Part shown: piece after piece, positions 8,422-16,157 of the stretch
How positions within the stretch are numbered: the first letter of the stretch is position 1
Layout of the letters: each line of letters starts with the position of its first letter
Assembly (NCBI RefSeq): GCF_025465255.1
Contig: NZ_JAODNI010000183.1
Coordinates: forward strand, 1-33,176
Direction of reading: 5' to 3'
Length of the DNA stretch: 33,176 nt
From: Pseudonocardia sp.
GTDB lineage: Bacteria; Actinomycetota; Actinomycetes; Mycobacteriales; Pseudonocardiaceae
Notes under the pieces: model-generated
Databases searched by the model: none
The model's input: only the letters and a program-made list of their open reading frames with translations
What the model was told of the DNA's origin: nothing
Translations under genes and position numbers: made by a program

Positions 8422-8712
8422 ATGGTCTACGCGGTCGCGGCGTCCAGCCGTTGGGTCGACCCGGACGGCGTCCGCCGTCCCGGCGGGGAGGTCCACGCAT
8501 GGGAGCCGGGCACGAACCAGACCCTGTGCGGACTGGCGCTGAGCCGGTCCCGGCTGGACCGGTACCCGCACGTCGACTGGGTGGATGTGCAGCCGGAGTC
8601 CGGGCGGCACGCCGACGCCGTCAGACGCGTCTGCCCACGGTGCGCGGCGGCGGCCCGGCCACGGCGTGCCCGACAGACCCGGCGCGAGGACCCCCCGCCT
8701 TGGCAACCGTAG
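8422..8712 (+). CDS. Small Cys-containing protein of unknown function
   Basis: A 96-residue protein that follows LysR by 18 bp, with GAAGGGGAG before its ATG. It begins MVYAVAASSRWVDPDG and carries ETLCGLAL-like and CPRC elements: one Cys in QTLCGLAL and a CPRC pair near residues 71-74. Three cysteines and nearby histidines could hold a metal, but a complete four-ligand site is not obvious. I recognise no named family. Its position in a run with WhiB and LysR suggests a redox or regulatory accessory role; that is inference. Confidence 0.7.
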   Translation: MVYAVAASSRWVDPDGVRRPGGEVHAWEPGTNQTLCGLALSRSRLDRYPHVDWVDVQPESGRHADAVRRVCPRCAAAARPRRARQTRREDPPPWQP

Positions 8713-8723
8713 GGCCGCGCATA

Positions 8724-8757
8724 CCGCCCGGGTTCGTGCTTGATCGATTCCGGGCGG
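8724..8757 (+). terminator. Hairpin after the whiB-lysR run
   Basis: An 8-bp perfect inverted repeat, CCGCCCGG (8724-8731) and CCGGGCGG (8750-8757), with an 18-nt loop, starts 11 bp after the stop of the small Cys protein. There is no T-run, as is common for actinobacterial terminators. Confidence 0.5.
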
Positions 8758-8884
8758 CCCGAAGGCGCGCGCAGGGTTAGACCGAGCGTTTCGGGCTACA
8801 CGACCACGGCGGTGCGTCGCCTCGCCTGAACGGGCGACGTCGAGTGGCCCAGCCAGTCCGACGAGCACGGATCGAGGAGGCACG

Positions 8885-10033
8885 ATGCGAGCGATGGTCT
8901 ACCGGGGGCCGTACAAGATCCGGGCCGAGGAGAAGGACGTCCCGGCGATCGAGCACCCGAACGACGCGATCGTGCGCGTTCAGCTCGCGGCGATCTGCGG
9001 TTCGGACCTGCATCTCTACCACGGGATGCTGCCGGACACCCGGGTCGGTATGACCTTCGGTCACGAGTTCATCGGCGTGGTCGAGGAGGTGGGCCCGTCC
9101 GTGCAGAACCTGCAGCGCGGCGACCGGGTGATGGTGCCCTTCAACATCTTCTGCGGGACCTGCTGGTACTGCGCGCGGGGCCTGTACTCCAACTGCCACA
9201 ACGTGAATCCCAACGCCACGGCCGTCGGCGGCATCTACGGCTACTCGCACACCTGCGGCGGCTACGACGGCGCCCAGGCCGAGTTCGTACGGGTGCCGTT
9301 CGCCGACGTCGGCCCGAGCCGTATTCCGGACTGGATGGAGGACGAGGACGCGGTCCTCTGCACCGACGCGCTCGCCACCGGGTACTTCGGTGCGCAGCTC
9401 GGCGACATCGTCGAGGGCGACGTGGTGGTGGTGTTCGGTGCCGGTCCGGTGGGGCTCTACGCCGCCAAGTGCGCGTGGTTGATGGGCGCGGGCCGGGTCG
9501 TCGTCATCGACCACATCGAGTACCGGCTGGAGAAGGCGCGCACGTTCGCCCAGGCCGAGACGTACAACTTCACCGAGTACGACGACATCGTGGTGCACCT
9601 GAAGAAGCTCACCGACTTCCTCGGTGCCGACGTGGCCATCGACGCGGTCGGCGCCGAGGCCGACGGCAACTTCACCCAGCACGTCACCTCCGCCAAGTTG
9701 AAGATGCAGGGCGGTTCACCGGTGGCGCTGAACTGGGCCATCGACTCCGTGCGCAAGGGCGCGACCATCTCCGTGATGGGCGCGTACGGCCCGATCTTCA
9801 GCGCGATCAAGTTCGGGGACGCCATGAACAAGGGGCTGACCCTGCGGATGAACCAGTGCCCGGTGAAACGGCAGTGGCCGCGGCTGTTCGAGCACATCCG
9901 CAACGGCTACATCAAGCCGAGCGAGATCGTGACCCACCGGATCCCGCTCGAGCACATCTCCGAGGGCTACCACATCTTCTCGGCGAAGCTGGACGGCTGC
10001 ATCAAACCGCTCGTGGTCCCGACCGCCGGCTGA
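8885..10033 (+). CDS. Zinc-dependent alcohol/aldehyde dehydrogenase (FDH-like MDR)
   Basis: Medium-chain zinc dehydrogenase of 382 residues. Catalytic zinc ligands are visible as C38 (ICGSDLH) and H60-E61 (GHEF). The structural zinc site has four cysteines at 90, 93, 96 and 104 (CGTCWYCARGLYSNC). The Rossmann motif GAGPVG is at 185-190, and D209 at the end of the second strand (VVVIDH) predicts NAD rather than NADP. The overall layout and FDH-like insertions resemble glutathione-independent formaldehyde dehydrogenase-like MDRs. The ATG follows GAGGAGG. The substrate is unknown. The next gene starts 18 bp downstream with its own ribosome site, so the two form an operon that ends at the hairpin 10639-10681. 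Confidence 0.93.
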   Translation: MRAMVYRGPYKIRAEEKDVPAIEHPNDAIVRVQLAAICGSDLHLYHGMLPDTRVGMTFGHEFIGVVEEVGPSVQNLQRGDRVMVPFNIFCGTCWYCARGLYSNCHNVNPNATAVGGIYGYSHTCGGYDGAQAEFVRVPFADVGPSRIPDWMEDEDAVLCTDALATGYFGAQLGDIVEGDVVVVFGAGPVGLYAAKCAWLMGAGRVVVIDHIEYRLEKARTFAQAETYNFTEYDDIVVHLKKLTDFLGADVAIDAVGAEADGNFTQHVTSAKLKMQGGSPVALNWAIDSVRKGATISVMGAYGPIFSAIKFGDAMNKGLTLRMNQCPVKRQWPRLFEHIRNGYIKPSEIVTHRIPLEHISEGYHIFSAKLDGCIKPLVVPTAG

Positions 10034-10051
10034 GAGAAGAGGAGACCCGCC

Positions 10052-10630
10052 ATGACCTACACGTCGCAGAGGCCACCGATCTCGGAGTCGAGCGACCAGT
10101 TGCGCGCCCGCATCCCCGGATGGGGCGTGGACCTGGACCCGAAGAACCGGCCGTCCGTGCCGAAGCTGCAGTACCAGGAGGACCTGACCGGTGCGCACTG
10201 GGAGTTCCCGGAGCGGCAGCCGGAGAAGTGGCCCCGCGAGAGGTCGCCCGAGCACAAGTTCCTGACGCCCGTCTTCGGCACGGCCTGTCCGCCGCGGGGG
10301 CTCTCCGGCGCGATCCGCAAGTTCGCCTACCGGTACAGCGAGGGGCGCGCCGCGCACTGGCTGCTCCTGATGGCGGGCGATCGGGTCGACGCGGTGGAGA
10401 ACCACCTCAAATCGTTCCTGACCCTGCATCCGGACAACCCCATCACCGAGACCGGCGTGCTGAGCGAGTTCTCCCACCACGGCATCGCCTCCCGGCTCGG
10501 CCAGAAACGCGCGGACCTGAACCACCAGCCGCTCGACCCGATCATCGTCGGGGGCCCGTGGATCCTGGCCGGCGGCCTCGTCTACGCGGCCTGCAGGGCA
10601 CTCAAGAAGGGGATCGGCAGCCGCTCCTGA
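10052..10630 (+). CDS. Conserved-looking partner of the zinc dehydrogenase, unknown function
   Basis: A 192-residue protein directly behind the dehydrogenase, with AGAAGAGGAG before its ATG. The middle holds the most recognisable segments: KFLTPVFGTACPPRGLSGAI, then RKFAYRYSEGRAAHWLLLMA and GDRVDAVENHLKSFL. The C terminus has one hydrophobic segment (PIIVGGPWILAGGLVYAACRAL-like, about residues 165-185), so the protein may be membrane-attached with its bulk in the cytoplasm. From memory, similar proteins with a PVFGTxxPPxGLSG motif sit beside FDH-like dehydrogenases in other bacteria, but no function is assigned. A role as accessory factor or membrane anchor for the dehydrogenase is inference. 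Confidence 0.8.
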   Translation: MTYTSQRPPISESSDQLRARIPGWGVDLDPKNRPSVPKLQYQEDLTGAHWEFPERQPEKWPRERSPEHKFLTPVFGTACPPRGLSGAIRKFAYRYSEGRAAHWLLLMAGDRVDAVENHLKSFLTLHPDNPITETGVLSEFSHHGIASRLGQKRADLNHQPLDPIIVGGPWILAGGLVYAACRALKKGIGSRS

Positions 10631-10638
10631 GGCAGGGC

Positions 10639-10681
10639 CCCGGACGGCGCCCCGGCCCACCGGGCCGGGGCGCCGTCCGGG
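10639..10681 (+). terminator. Very strong hairpin terminator
   Basis: A perfect 20-bp inverted repeat (left arm 10639-10658, right arm 10662-10681) with a 3-nt loop begins 9 bp after the stop of the dehydrogenase partner. It is almost all G/C and lacks a T-run. It isolates the dehydrogenase operon from the following gene. Confidence 0.85.
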
Positions 10682-10735
10682 CGTTGGCCTCGCGGTGGCC
10701 ATGCCGCCGACACGGACCGCCCGCAGGATGGGGCC

Positions 10736-11149
10736 ATGCCACCGCCACCGTTGCCGCCCACCATCGTGGAGATGCTCAAGCAGCCCAATCCCGCGGTGAT
10801 GGGTACGGTGCGCCCCGACGGCGCGCCCGTCACCGTCGCCACCTGGTACCTCTGGGACGAGCCGTCCGAGAAGATCGTCGTGAACATGGACGGCAACCGG
10901 GCCCGGCTCGCCCACATCCGCAACGACCCGCGCGTCTCGCTGACCGTGCTCGACGCCGACGACTGGGGCACCCACGTCAGCGTCCGCGGCAAGATGACCC
11001 TGCTCGACGACCCGGACCTGGTGGTGATCGACCGGATCGCGCAGCAGTACACCGGCCACGTGTACGGGGTCCGCGACCGGCCACGGGTGACCGGCTGGTT
11101 GGAGATCGAGAACTGGCACGGCTGGGGCCGGTTCGGGCCCTCCTCCTGA
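10736..11149 (+). CDS. F420/FMN-dependent split-barrel (PPOX-class) protein
   Basis: A 137-residue split beta-barrel protein of the Rv1155/Ddn-like superfamily, which use F420 or FMN. Characteristic segments are PAVMGTVRPDGAPVTVATWY, WDEPSEKIVVNMDGNRARL, and HIRNDPRVSLTVLDADDW. The C-terminal segment reads VTGWLEIENWHGWGRF. The ATG at 10736 follows AGGATGGGG, a weak but usable ribosome site. It stands alone after the strong hairpin. The substrate is not predictable; this class includes F420-dependent reductases and haem/biliverdin-type oxidoreductases. It is a different subgroup from the larger flavoprotein at 5108-5749. Confidence 0.85.
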   Translation: MPPPPLPPTIVEMLKQPNPAVMGTVRPDGAPVTVATWYLWDEPSEKIVVNMDGNRARLAHIRNDPRVSLTVLDADDWGTHVSVRGKMTLLDDPDLVVIDRIAQQYTGHVYGVRDRPRVTGWLEIENWHGWGRFGPSS

Positions 11150-11150
11150 G

Positions 11151-11175
11151 GGCGCCGCCGCCTGCATCCGGCGCC
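11151..11175 (+). terminator. Short hairpin after the split-barrel gene
   Basis: A 7-bp perfect inverted repeat, GGCGCCG (11151-11157) and CGGCGCC (11169-11175), begins directly after the stop codon at 11149. It has an 11-nt loop and no T-run. A weak to moderate terminator. Confidence 0.4.
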
Positions 11176-11460
11176 GGTCATCCAGCCGCCGAAAGGTGCA
11201 GCGTCCTGTCGCATTCGGCGGCTCTCCGCCTGCCGCGGACCAACTGTGATGACGTCGCCGTGACGATCACGTCACCGCCGTCCGCGCCCGGCTTCCCCTT
11301 CCGAGGGAACTCGTTTCCGAACGGTTGCCACCGGAAAACATGCCGTCACGGGTGGCCCTGGTCCGTTGCCGCACGGCGCCGCACTCCACCACGCTTCGAC
11401 CGTTCGGCCACCTGCCGTGCCCGCTTCGAGGGCACCGCACGAGATCGAGGAGTGAACCGG
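11176..11460 (+). promoter_or_regulatory. Gene-free region upstream of the DUF1097 gene, with a TGACG cluster
   Basis: No gene is visible. At 11260-11275 there is a 6-bp inverted repeat, GTGACG-ATCA-CGTCAC, preceded at 11247-11253 by another TGATGACG element, so the half-site TGACG occurs three times within about 30 bp. It could be an operator for the membrane protein gene that starts at 11461. A good GAGGAG ribosome site precedes that start. Confidence 0.35.
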
Positions 11461-11979
11461 ATGAAGCTGCCTGTTGCATCGGCACTGGTGATCGGCGTCA
11501 TCGGCGCGGTCATCACCTACCTGTACGTGGGCCCGCTGGGGAGCCTCGGTCTGATGGTCCCGGCGACGTTCCTCGGCGCCGCGAGCTACTTCGCCGCGGG
11601 CGGTGACAAGGCGGCCCTCGCCAGGTCGGTGCCGACCAACGTGTGGGGCATCGTGTGCGGCACGATCACGCTGATCCTGCTGGGCTACGCGACCAACCCG
11701 CTGCTCATCGGCGTCATCGTCGGTGGCCTGACGGCCGTGTTCATCCTCGGCGCGCTGATCCCGGCCCTCGGATTCGTCCCCGGGTCCGTCCTCGGCTTCG
11801 CGACCACGGTGATGTTCGGACTGCTCACGTCCGCCTCCGGGACGGACTTCTCGCTGCCGACCGGCCCGTTCACGGTCATGCTCGTGTCCTTCCTGGTGGG
11901 CGCTGCCTTCGGCTACGTCAGCAGCGTCCTCGCGGGGAAGCTCGTCGCTCCGCAGGTGGAGGCCAGCCCGGTGGCGTGA
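11461..11979 (+). CDS. DUF1097-like integral membrane protein
   Basis: A 172-residue membrane protein with about five or six hydrophobic segments, among them ASALVIGVIGAVITYLYVG, NVWGIVCGTITLILLGY, PLLIGVIVGGLTAVFILGAL, SVLGFATTVMFGLL and FTVMLVSFLVGAAFGYVSSV. The pattern and length resemble the DUF1097 (YcdZ-like) family of unknown function. The ATG follows CGAGGAGTGAACCGG. It is preceded by a 311-bp gap and is followed by a strong hairpin, so it is probably monocistronic. The convergent two-component genes end 197 bp away. Confidence 0.75.
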   Translation: MKLPVASALVIGVIGAVITYLYVGPLGSLGLMVPATFLGAASYFAAGGDKAALARSVPTNVWGIVCGTITLILLGYATNPLLIGVIVGGLTAVFILGALIPALGFVPGSVLGFATTVMFGLLTSASGTDFSLPTGPFTVMLVSFLVGAAFGYVSSVLAGKLVAPQVEASPVA

Positions 11980-12120
11980 CCGGCGCCGTGCACGAACCGG
12001 GATGACGGTGGGCCGCCCGGCCACAGGTGGCGGACGGCTCCACCGGGCATCCCGCTCGACCTCCACGGAAGGAAGCATCGCCGGCGCCCTGCTCGACGGC
12101 CCGGAGCCGGCGACACGCGA

Positions 12121-12158
12121 TCGCGGTGATCAGCCGTTCACAAGGCTGGTCGCCGCGA
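12121..12158 (+). terminator. Terminator of the DUF1097 gene
   Basis: Left arm 12121-12135 and right arm 12144-12158 form a 15-bp stem with an 8-nt loop (GTTCACAA). Two of the pairs are G-U, and they only form in rightward RNA, so the hairpin serves the rightward gene rather than the convergent response regulator. Confidence 0.6.
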
Positions 12159-12176
12159 CCGATCCTTGTCAGTCCA

Positions 12177-12824
12177 CTAGCGCGCGAGGTAGCGGATCAC
12201 CGCCAGCACCCGGCGGTGGTCGTCCTCGCTCGGAACCAGGCCCAGCTGGTCGTAGACGTGGGAGGCGTGCGCGACGACGGCCTTCTCGGTGATCGAGAGC
12301 TGGCGCGCGATCGCGCCGTTCGTGCGGCCCTGCGCCATGCCCGCGAGGACCTCGGCCTGGCGCGTGGTGAGGCGGTCGAGCGCGTCGTCGTCGCGCCGGG
12401 CGCGGGCCACCATCAGCGCCACGACCTCGGGATCGAGCACGGTCCCCCCGGCGCGCACCCGCTCGAGGTCCGCACAGAAGGTCGGGATGTCCGCGATCCG
12501 CTGCTTGAGCAGGTAGCCGAGGCCGGACGGCTGTTCGGCCAGCAGCTCGGAGGCGTACCGGCGCTGCACGTGCTGGGAGAGCACCACGACGGCCGTCCCC
12601 GGTCGCTCCCGGCGAATGCGGAGCGCCGCGACGAGCCCCTCGTCCGTGTGCCCGGGCGGCATCCGGATATCGGTGACGACGAGATCGGGCCCGTGCTCCG
12701 CCGTCAGCCGGATCAGGTCCTCGGCATCCGCCGCCGAGCCGACCACGTCGTGACCGGCGTGCTCCAGGACATGGGTGAGCCCGTGGCGCAGGAGCGCCTC
12801 GTCCTCACCGATCACGATCCGCAC
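12177..12824 (-). CDS. NarL/LuxR-family response regulator
   Basis: Two-component response regulator of 215 residues. The receiver domain has acidic pocket residues E7-D8, the phosphoacceptor D52 (VVTDIRMP) and the conserved Lys in GYLLKQRI. The C-terminal LuxR helix-turn-helix reads LTTRQAEVLAGMAQGRTNGA followed by IARQLSITEKAVVAHASHVY. The start is GTG at 12824, inside the last codons of the kinase gene, giving a 13-bp overlap; translation is probably coupled. The partner is the kinase at 12812-14545. Targets are unknown; neighbouring genes for a membrane protein and an M23 lipoprotein are candidates by position only. Confidence 0.93.
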   Translation of the reverse strand: MRIVIGEDEALLRHGLTHVLEHAGHDVVGSAADAEDLIRLTAEHGPDLVVTDIRMPPGHTDEGLVAALRIRRERPGTAVVVLSQHVQRRYASELLAEQPSGLGYLLKQRIADIPTFCADLERVRAGGTVLDPEVVALMVARARRDDDALDRLTTRQAEVLAGMAQGRTNGAIARQLSITEKAVVAHASHVYDQLGLVPSEDDHRRVLAVIRYLAR

Positions 12825-14545
12825 GGCAGCTCCGCGACGAGCCGGGTGCCGCGCCCGGGCGGGCTGACGACGCGCATGCGGCCGCCGAGGGTGTCTACCC
12901 GGTCGGCGAGGCCGCGAAGGCCGGACCCGCCGCCACCCGGGCCTCCGCCCACGACGGCGCCCCCGACGCCGTCGTCGTGCACCTCGACGACGAGCCATCC
13001 GTCGGCATGCGAGAGCCGGACCGCCAGTTCCCGGGCGCCCGCGTACTTGAGCGCGTTCGCCAGGCCCTCGGCGACGACGAAGTACGCGGTGCTCTCCACC
13101 GCAGCCGGGAGCACGCCGTCGACGACGTCGAGCTGGAGCCGGGTCGGCATCGTCACGCGGTCCACGAGGTCCTCCGTGGCGGCGGACAGCCCGCGCTCGA
13201 TCAGCGGTGCCGGCATCACGGCGTGCACCAGGGCCCTCAGCTCGGCGGCGGCGTCGTCGATCCCCGTCCGCAACGTGGTGGCCGCGAGCTGTGTCGCGGC
13301 CGGAGCGGCCGGGTCCTTGGCGACCTGCTGGGCGTCCATCGCCAGCAGGACGAGCCGCACCTGCAGGCCGTCGTGCAGGTTCCGCGCGATCCGCCGGCGT
13401 TCCCGGTCCCCCGCCTCGACGATCCGGGAGCGGGACAACCTCAGCTCGTCCTCGCTCGCGCGCAGCTGCGCGGTCAGCCGTTCGTGGTCCACCGCGAGGG
13501 CGACGACCCGGCCCGCCGTCCGGACCAGGTCCTCGTCCGCGATGAGCATGGCGTCGTAGACGATGGCCCCGACGCGCCGGCCGGCCAGCTCGATCTCGAC
13601 CGTCGCCTGCCCGGAACCGGCGGCCGGCAGCGGGGCCGGTGCACCCTGGGCGTCGAGGTACCGGTCCCCGCCCCAGAAGACGAGCCGCAGCGAGCCGTCG
13701 CCCAGCGTCCGGGCTAGCGCCGCCGCGAGGTCGGCGCGATGGGCGCCGGTCGTCCCCAGCCAGGCCCCGAGCTCCTCGAGCTCGCCGGTCCGGGCGAACC
13801 CGCCGCGCAGCATCCCGAGGGCGAAGGCGACCGGGACGCCCGCCAGCACGATCAGCTGCAGGACCGCGCGCGTGGCCGGGACCAGGCCGAGCCACGGCGT
13901 CAGCAGCGTGCTGCTGATCGGGATGAACAGCACGGCGAGGATCCCGTAGGAGAACAGCGGCGCCAGCACGCGCTGCCGCACCGCGTCGGCCCGCCGGAGC
14001 CGACCGGCCAGGGCCACGGTGGTGGTGACCATGACGACGGCGCCGGCCCATTGCTGCACCGTCGTTCCGGCGGCGGCGAGGTCGGGCCGTTCGACGAGGG
14101 TCAGCAGGTCGTTCGGCGCGTACCGGGTGGTGAACAGGTAGAGCGGCGCCTGCAGGACCAGCGCGACGAACCAGCCGACGCCGACGATCGTCCGGGAGGC
14201 CGTCGTGGACAGCCGGCCCGAGGGGAAGGCGTGCAGGAGGTGTACCACCACCGCCAGCGGGGCGGTCGCCAGGACCGCACCGCACGCCGCCAGGACCGGG
14301 GCGGACGTGTTGCCGAGGCTCGCGGCCAGCCACGCGAAACCGCCGCCGACGAGGAGGGCCCCGATCCGGTTGCTCGGCCGCCGCGACCAGGCGACGAGCC
14401 CGGCCGCCACGTAGACCCAGCCGACCGCGACCAGCGCCCACACCGGGCCACCGGGGTCCTCGGCGAAGACGGCGATCTCGATCGCGCCCAGCGCCAGCGC
14501 CACGGCGCCCAGCACCACCAGCGCGAGGCGTAGCGACTGTGCCAC
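12812..14545 (-). CDS. Sensor histidine kinase, NarL-partner type (HisKA_3)
   Basis: Membrane sensor kinase of 577 residues. The N-terminal ~245 residues hold about seven hydrophobic segments, for example ALVVLGAVALALGAIEIAVF, WALVAVGWVYVAAGLVAW and LFSYGILAVLFIPISSTLL. A cytoplasmic GAF-like stretch (about 250-350) follows. The HisKA_3 motif GDRERRRIARNLHDGLQVRL places the phosphorylated His at 391. The ATPase domain has the N-box VVAEGLANALKYAGA and G-boxes HDDGVGG and SGLRGLADRVDTLGG. The start is GTG at 14545, with AGGGGG about 10 nt upstream. The signal is not evident; the many membrane spans suggest sensing in or near the membrane. Confidence 0.93.
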   Translation of the reverse strand: MAQSLRLALVVLGAVALALGAIEIAVFAEDPGGPVWALVAVGWVYVAAGLVAWSRRPSNRIGALLVGGGFAWLAASLGNTSAPVLAACGAVLATAPLAVVVHLLHAFPSGRLSTTASRTIVGVGWFVALVLQAPLYLFTTRYAPNDLLTLVERPDLAAAGTTVQQWAGAVVMVTTTVALAGRLRRADAVRQRVLAPLFSYGILAVLFIPISSTLLTPWLGLVPATRAVLQLIVLAGVPVAFALGMLRGGFARTGELEELGAWLGTTGAHRADLAAALARTLGDGSLRLVFWGGDRYLDAQGAPAPLPAAGSGQATVEIELAGRRVGAIVYDAMLIADEDLVRTAGRVVALAVDHERLTAQLRASEDELRLSRSRIVEAGDRERRRIARNLHDGLQVRLVLLAMDAQQVAKDPAAPAATQLAATTLRTGIDDAAAELRALVHAVMPAPLIERGLSAATEDLVDRVTMPTRLQLDVVDGVLPAAVESTAYFVVAEGLANALKYAGARELAVRLSHADGWLVVEVHDDGVGGAVVGGGPGGGGSGLRGLADRVDTLGGRMRVVSPPGRGTRLVAELPCGS

Positions 14546-14625
14546 GGCCGATCACCCCCTGGCCCTCGTGCCGTCCACAGTGTCAGGAACCGTGGCCGGG
14601 ACGAAGGGACCGGACGGGCGACAGA

Positions 14626-15963
14626 TCAGCCGGGGAAGTCGACGATCGCGCCGAACAGCGGCAGTTCGTTCGTGCGTGGCTGCGGCGTCGGCAGCCGCCC
14701 CTGGAGGAAGTTCCCGCTGAGGTAGTCGTCGGCGTCGAGGAAGGCCTGGGCCGGAACCTGTCCCTCGTAGGTGAAGCCGTCGACGACGTAGGGGACCCCG
14801 TCGCTGCCGAGCACGGACGGGCCGTTCATCAGGTGGAAGTGCATGTGCGAGGCGTTCGCGTTGCCGGTGTTGCCCAGCTTCGCGATCACCTGGCCCTTCT
14901 TCACCGCATCACCCGGTTTGACCAGCAACGAGCCCTTCTGCAGATGGGCGTAGAAGGCGTACAGGCCGCCACCGATGTCCTGCACGACGTGGTTGCCGTC
15001 GACCGTCTCGACCGTGATCTGGGGCCCGAGCACGGGGTCGGCGGCGGGCAGGACGCCCGGCGCGTTCGCGTCGAGCTTGTCGACGGTCGAGGTGATCGTC
15101 CCGTCGGCGACGGCGTAGATCGGTGAGCCGTAGTCCACGTAGCTCTCGTTCTTCGTCCGGTCGCCCTGGTAGAACGCGCCGCTCTCGTCGGTCTGCTTCC
15201 AGTCGATGGCGAACCGCTGACCGTTGACGAGCATCCCGTTGAACGTGGCCAGCGACGTCCGGTGGGGGAACCCGGGCAGGCAGCATCCGTTGGCCGCGAT
15301 CCAGCGGTCGCCCTTGACCGGGGGGCCGATCACCCGCGGAGCGCCGGCGGAGACGGCGAACGGGGCGGCGAGGTAGTCCGTGGCGGCCGGCTCCTTCGAG
15401 CCCGGGTTGACGGCCGCGTGGGCGTACAGATGGTGCAGAACCGTCTCGGGTGCCTGTTCCGCGGAGTCGAGCATGAAGTCGACGAGCATCGCGCGCGACT
15501 CCTGCGCGGGGATCACGTTGTCGGCCGCGATCGACGAGGGCACCCGTCGGAGCCGGTTGCAGTCCCCGGCCGGGCAGCCGGGTGCGACCAGCGTCGTCCC
15601 GGCATAGGACGCGATGGCGGTGTCCGGTCTCGTGGCGTCCACGACGTCGATCTTGTCGATCGTGGCCGGGATGGCCGCGGCGTTGGTGAGCTCCAGGTCG
15701 TAGACGATGTGGTACTTGCCGTCGGAGCCGAGGAACGGGAACGTCGGCGCCCCCAGCGGCCGCACCACGACCGCGGTGAACGCATCCGGGACGGCCACGT
15801 CCGCCGCGGCGTCGGCCGGAGCGGAGGGTGTCGTCGCCGGAGCGGCGGACGTGCACCCCGCGGCCAGGAGCGCGGCGGCGAGCACCGCCAGGGCGCCCGG
15901 TGCACCCCGGCCCGCGGCGGAGCCGGCCGGCCGGCGGGACGAGCTGGGAGGCGCGAGACGCAT
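14626..15963 (-). CDS. Exported M23-family (LytM-like) lipoprotein
   Basis: A 445-residue lipoprotein. The N terminus has a basic region, a hydrophobic stretch and the lipobox LLAAGC, so Cys37 should carry the lipid outside the membrane. The C-terminal half is an M23 peptidase fold: an AIDW segment (QRFAIDWKQ) with an upstream His (PHRTSLA), then PIYAVADGTI, GLYAFYAHLQKGSLLVKPGD, GQVIAKLGNTGNANASH and the HxH motif HMHFHL (373-378). In the classical family the zinc ligands are H and D of HxxxD plus H of HxH; the first pair is spread out here, so hydrolase activity is not certain. An N-terminal domain with three Cys is unrecognised. ATG 15963 is chosen because the signal peptide follows it; a GTG 18 bp upstream is an alternative. 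Confidence 0.85.
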   Translation of the reverse strand: MRLAPPSSSRRPAGSAAGRGAPGALAVLAAALLAAGCTSAAPATTPSAPADAAADVAVPDAFTAVVVRPLGAPTFPFLGSDGKYHIVYDLELTNAAAIPATIDKIDVVDATRPDTAIASYAGTTLVAPGCPAGDCNRLRRVPSSIAADNVIPAQESRAMLVDFMLDSAEQAPETVLHHLYAHAAVNPGSKEPAATDYLAAPFAVSAGAPRVIGPPVKGDRWIAANGCCLPGFPHRTSLATFNGMLVNGQRFAIDWKQTDESGAFYQGDRTKNESYVDYGSPIYAVADGTITSTVDKLDANAPGVLPAADPVLGPQITVETVDGNHVVQDIGGGLYAFYAHLQKGSLLVKPGDAVKKGQVIAKLGNTGNANASHMHFHLMNGPSVLGSDGVPYVVDGFTYEGQVPAQAFLDADDYLSGNFLQGRLPTPQPRTNELPLFGAIVDFPG

Positions 15964-16157
15964 CGGGCCACGGTGCAGCACGCTCCGCCGAAGGCCAAGG
16001 GACCCAGGTCCCCTGTTCGGGGCACATCCGACCCGGCTGCCACCCGGACCAGCTCGGGCGAAGCGGGCCGACCAGCGCCGAACGGCGGGTCCCCGGCGCC
16101 GGGATCCGAGTAGCCTCGGTCGGCGCCGGGACCCGGACACGCGAGAGGACACCGATC

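Noticed and set aside
9469..11460. Long rightward frame running from the dehydrogenase gene toward the DUF1097 gene
   Set aside because: It is out of frame with the dehydrogenase and its partner. Only its last 172 residues, from ATG 11461, look real.
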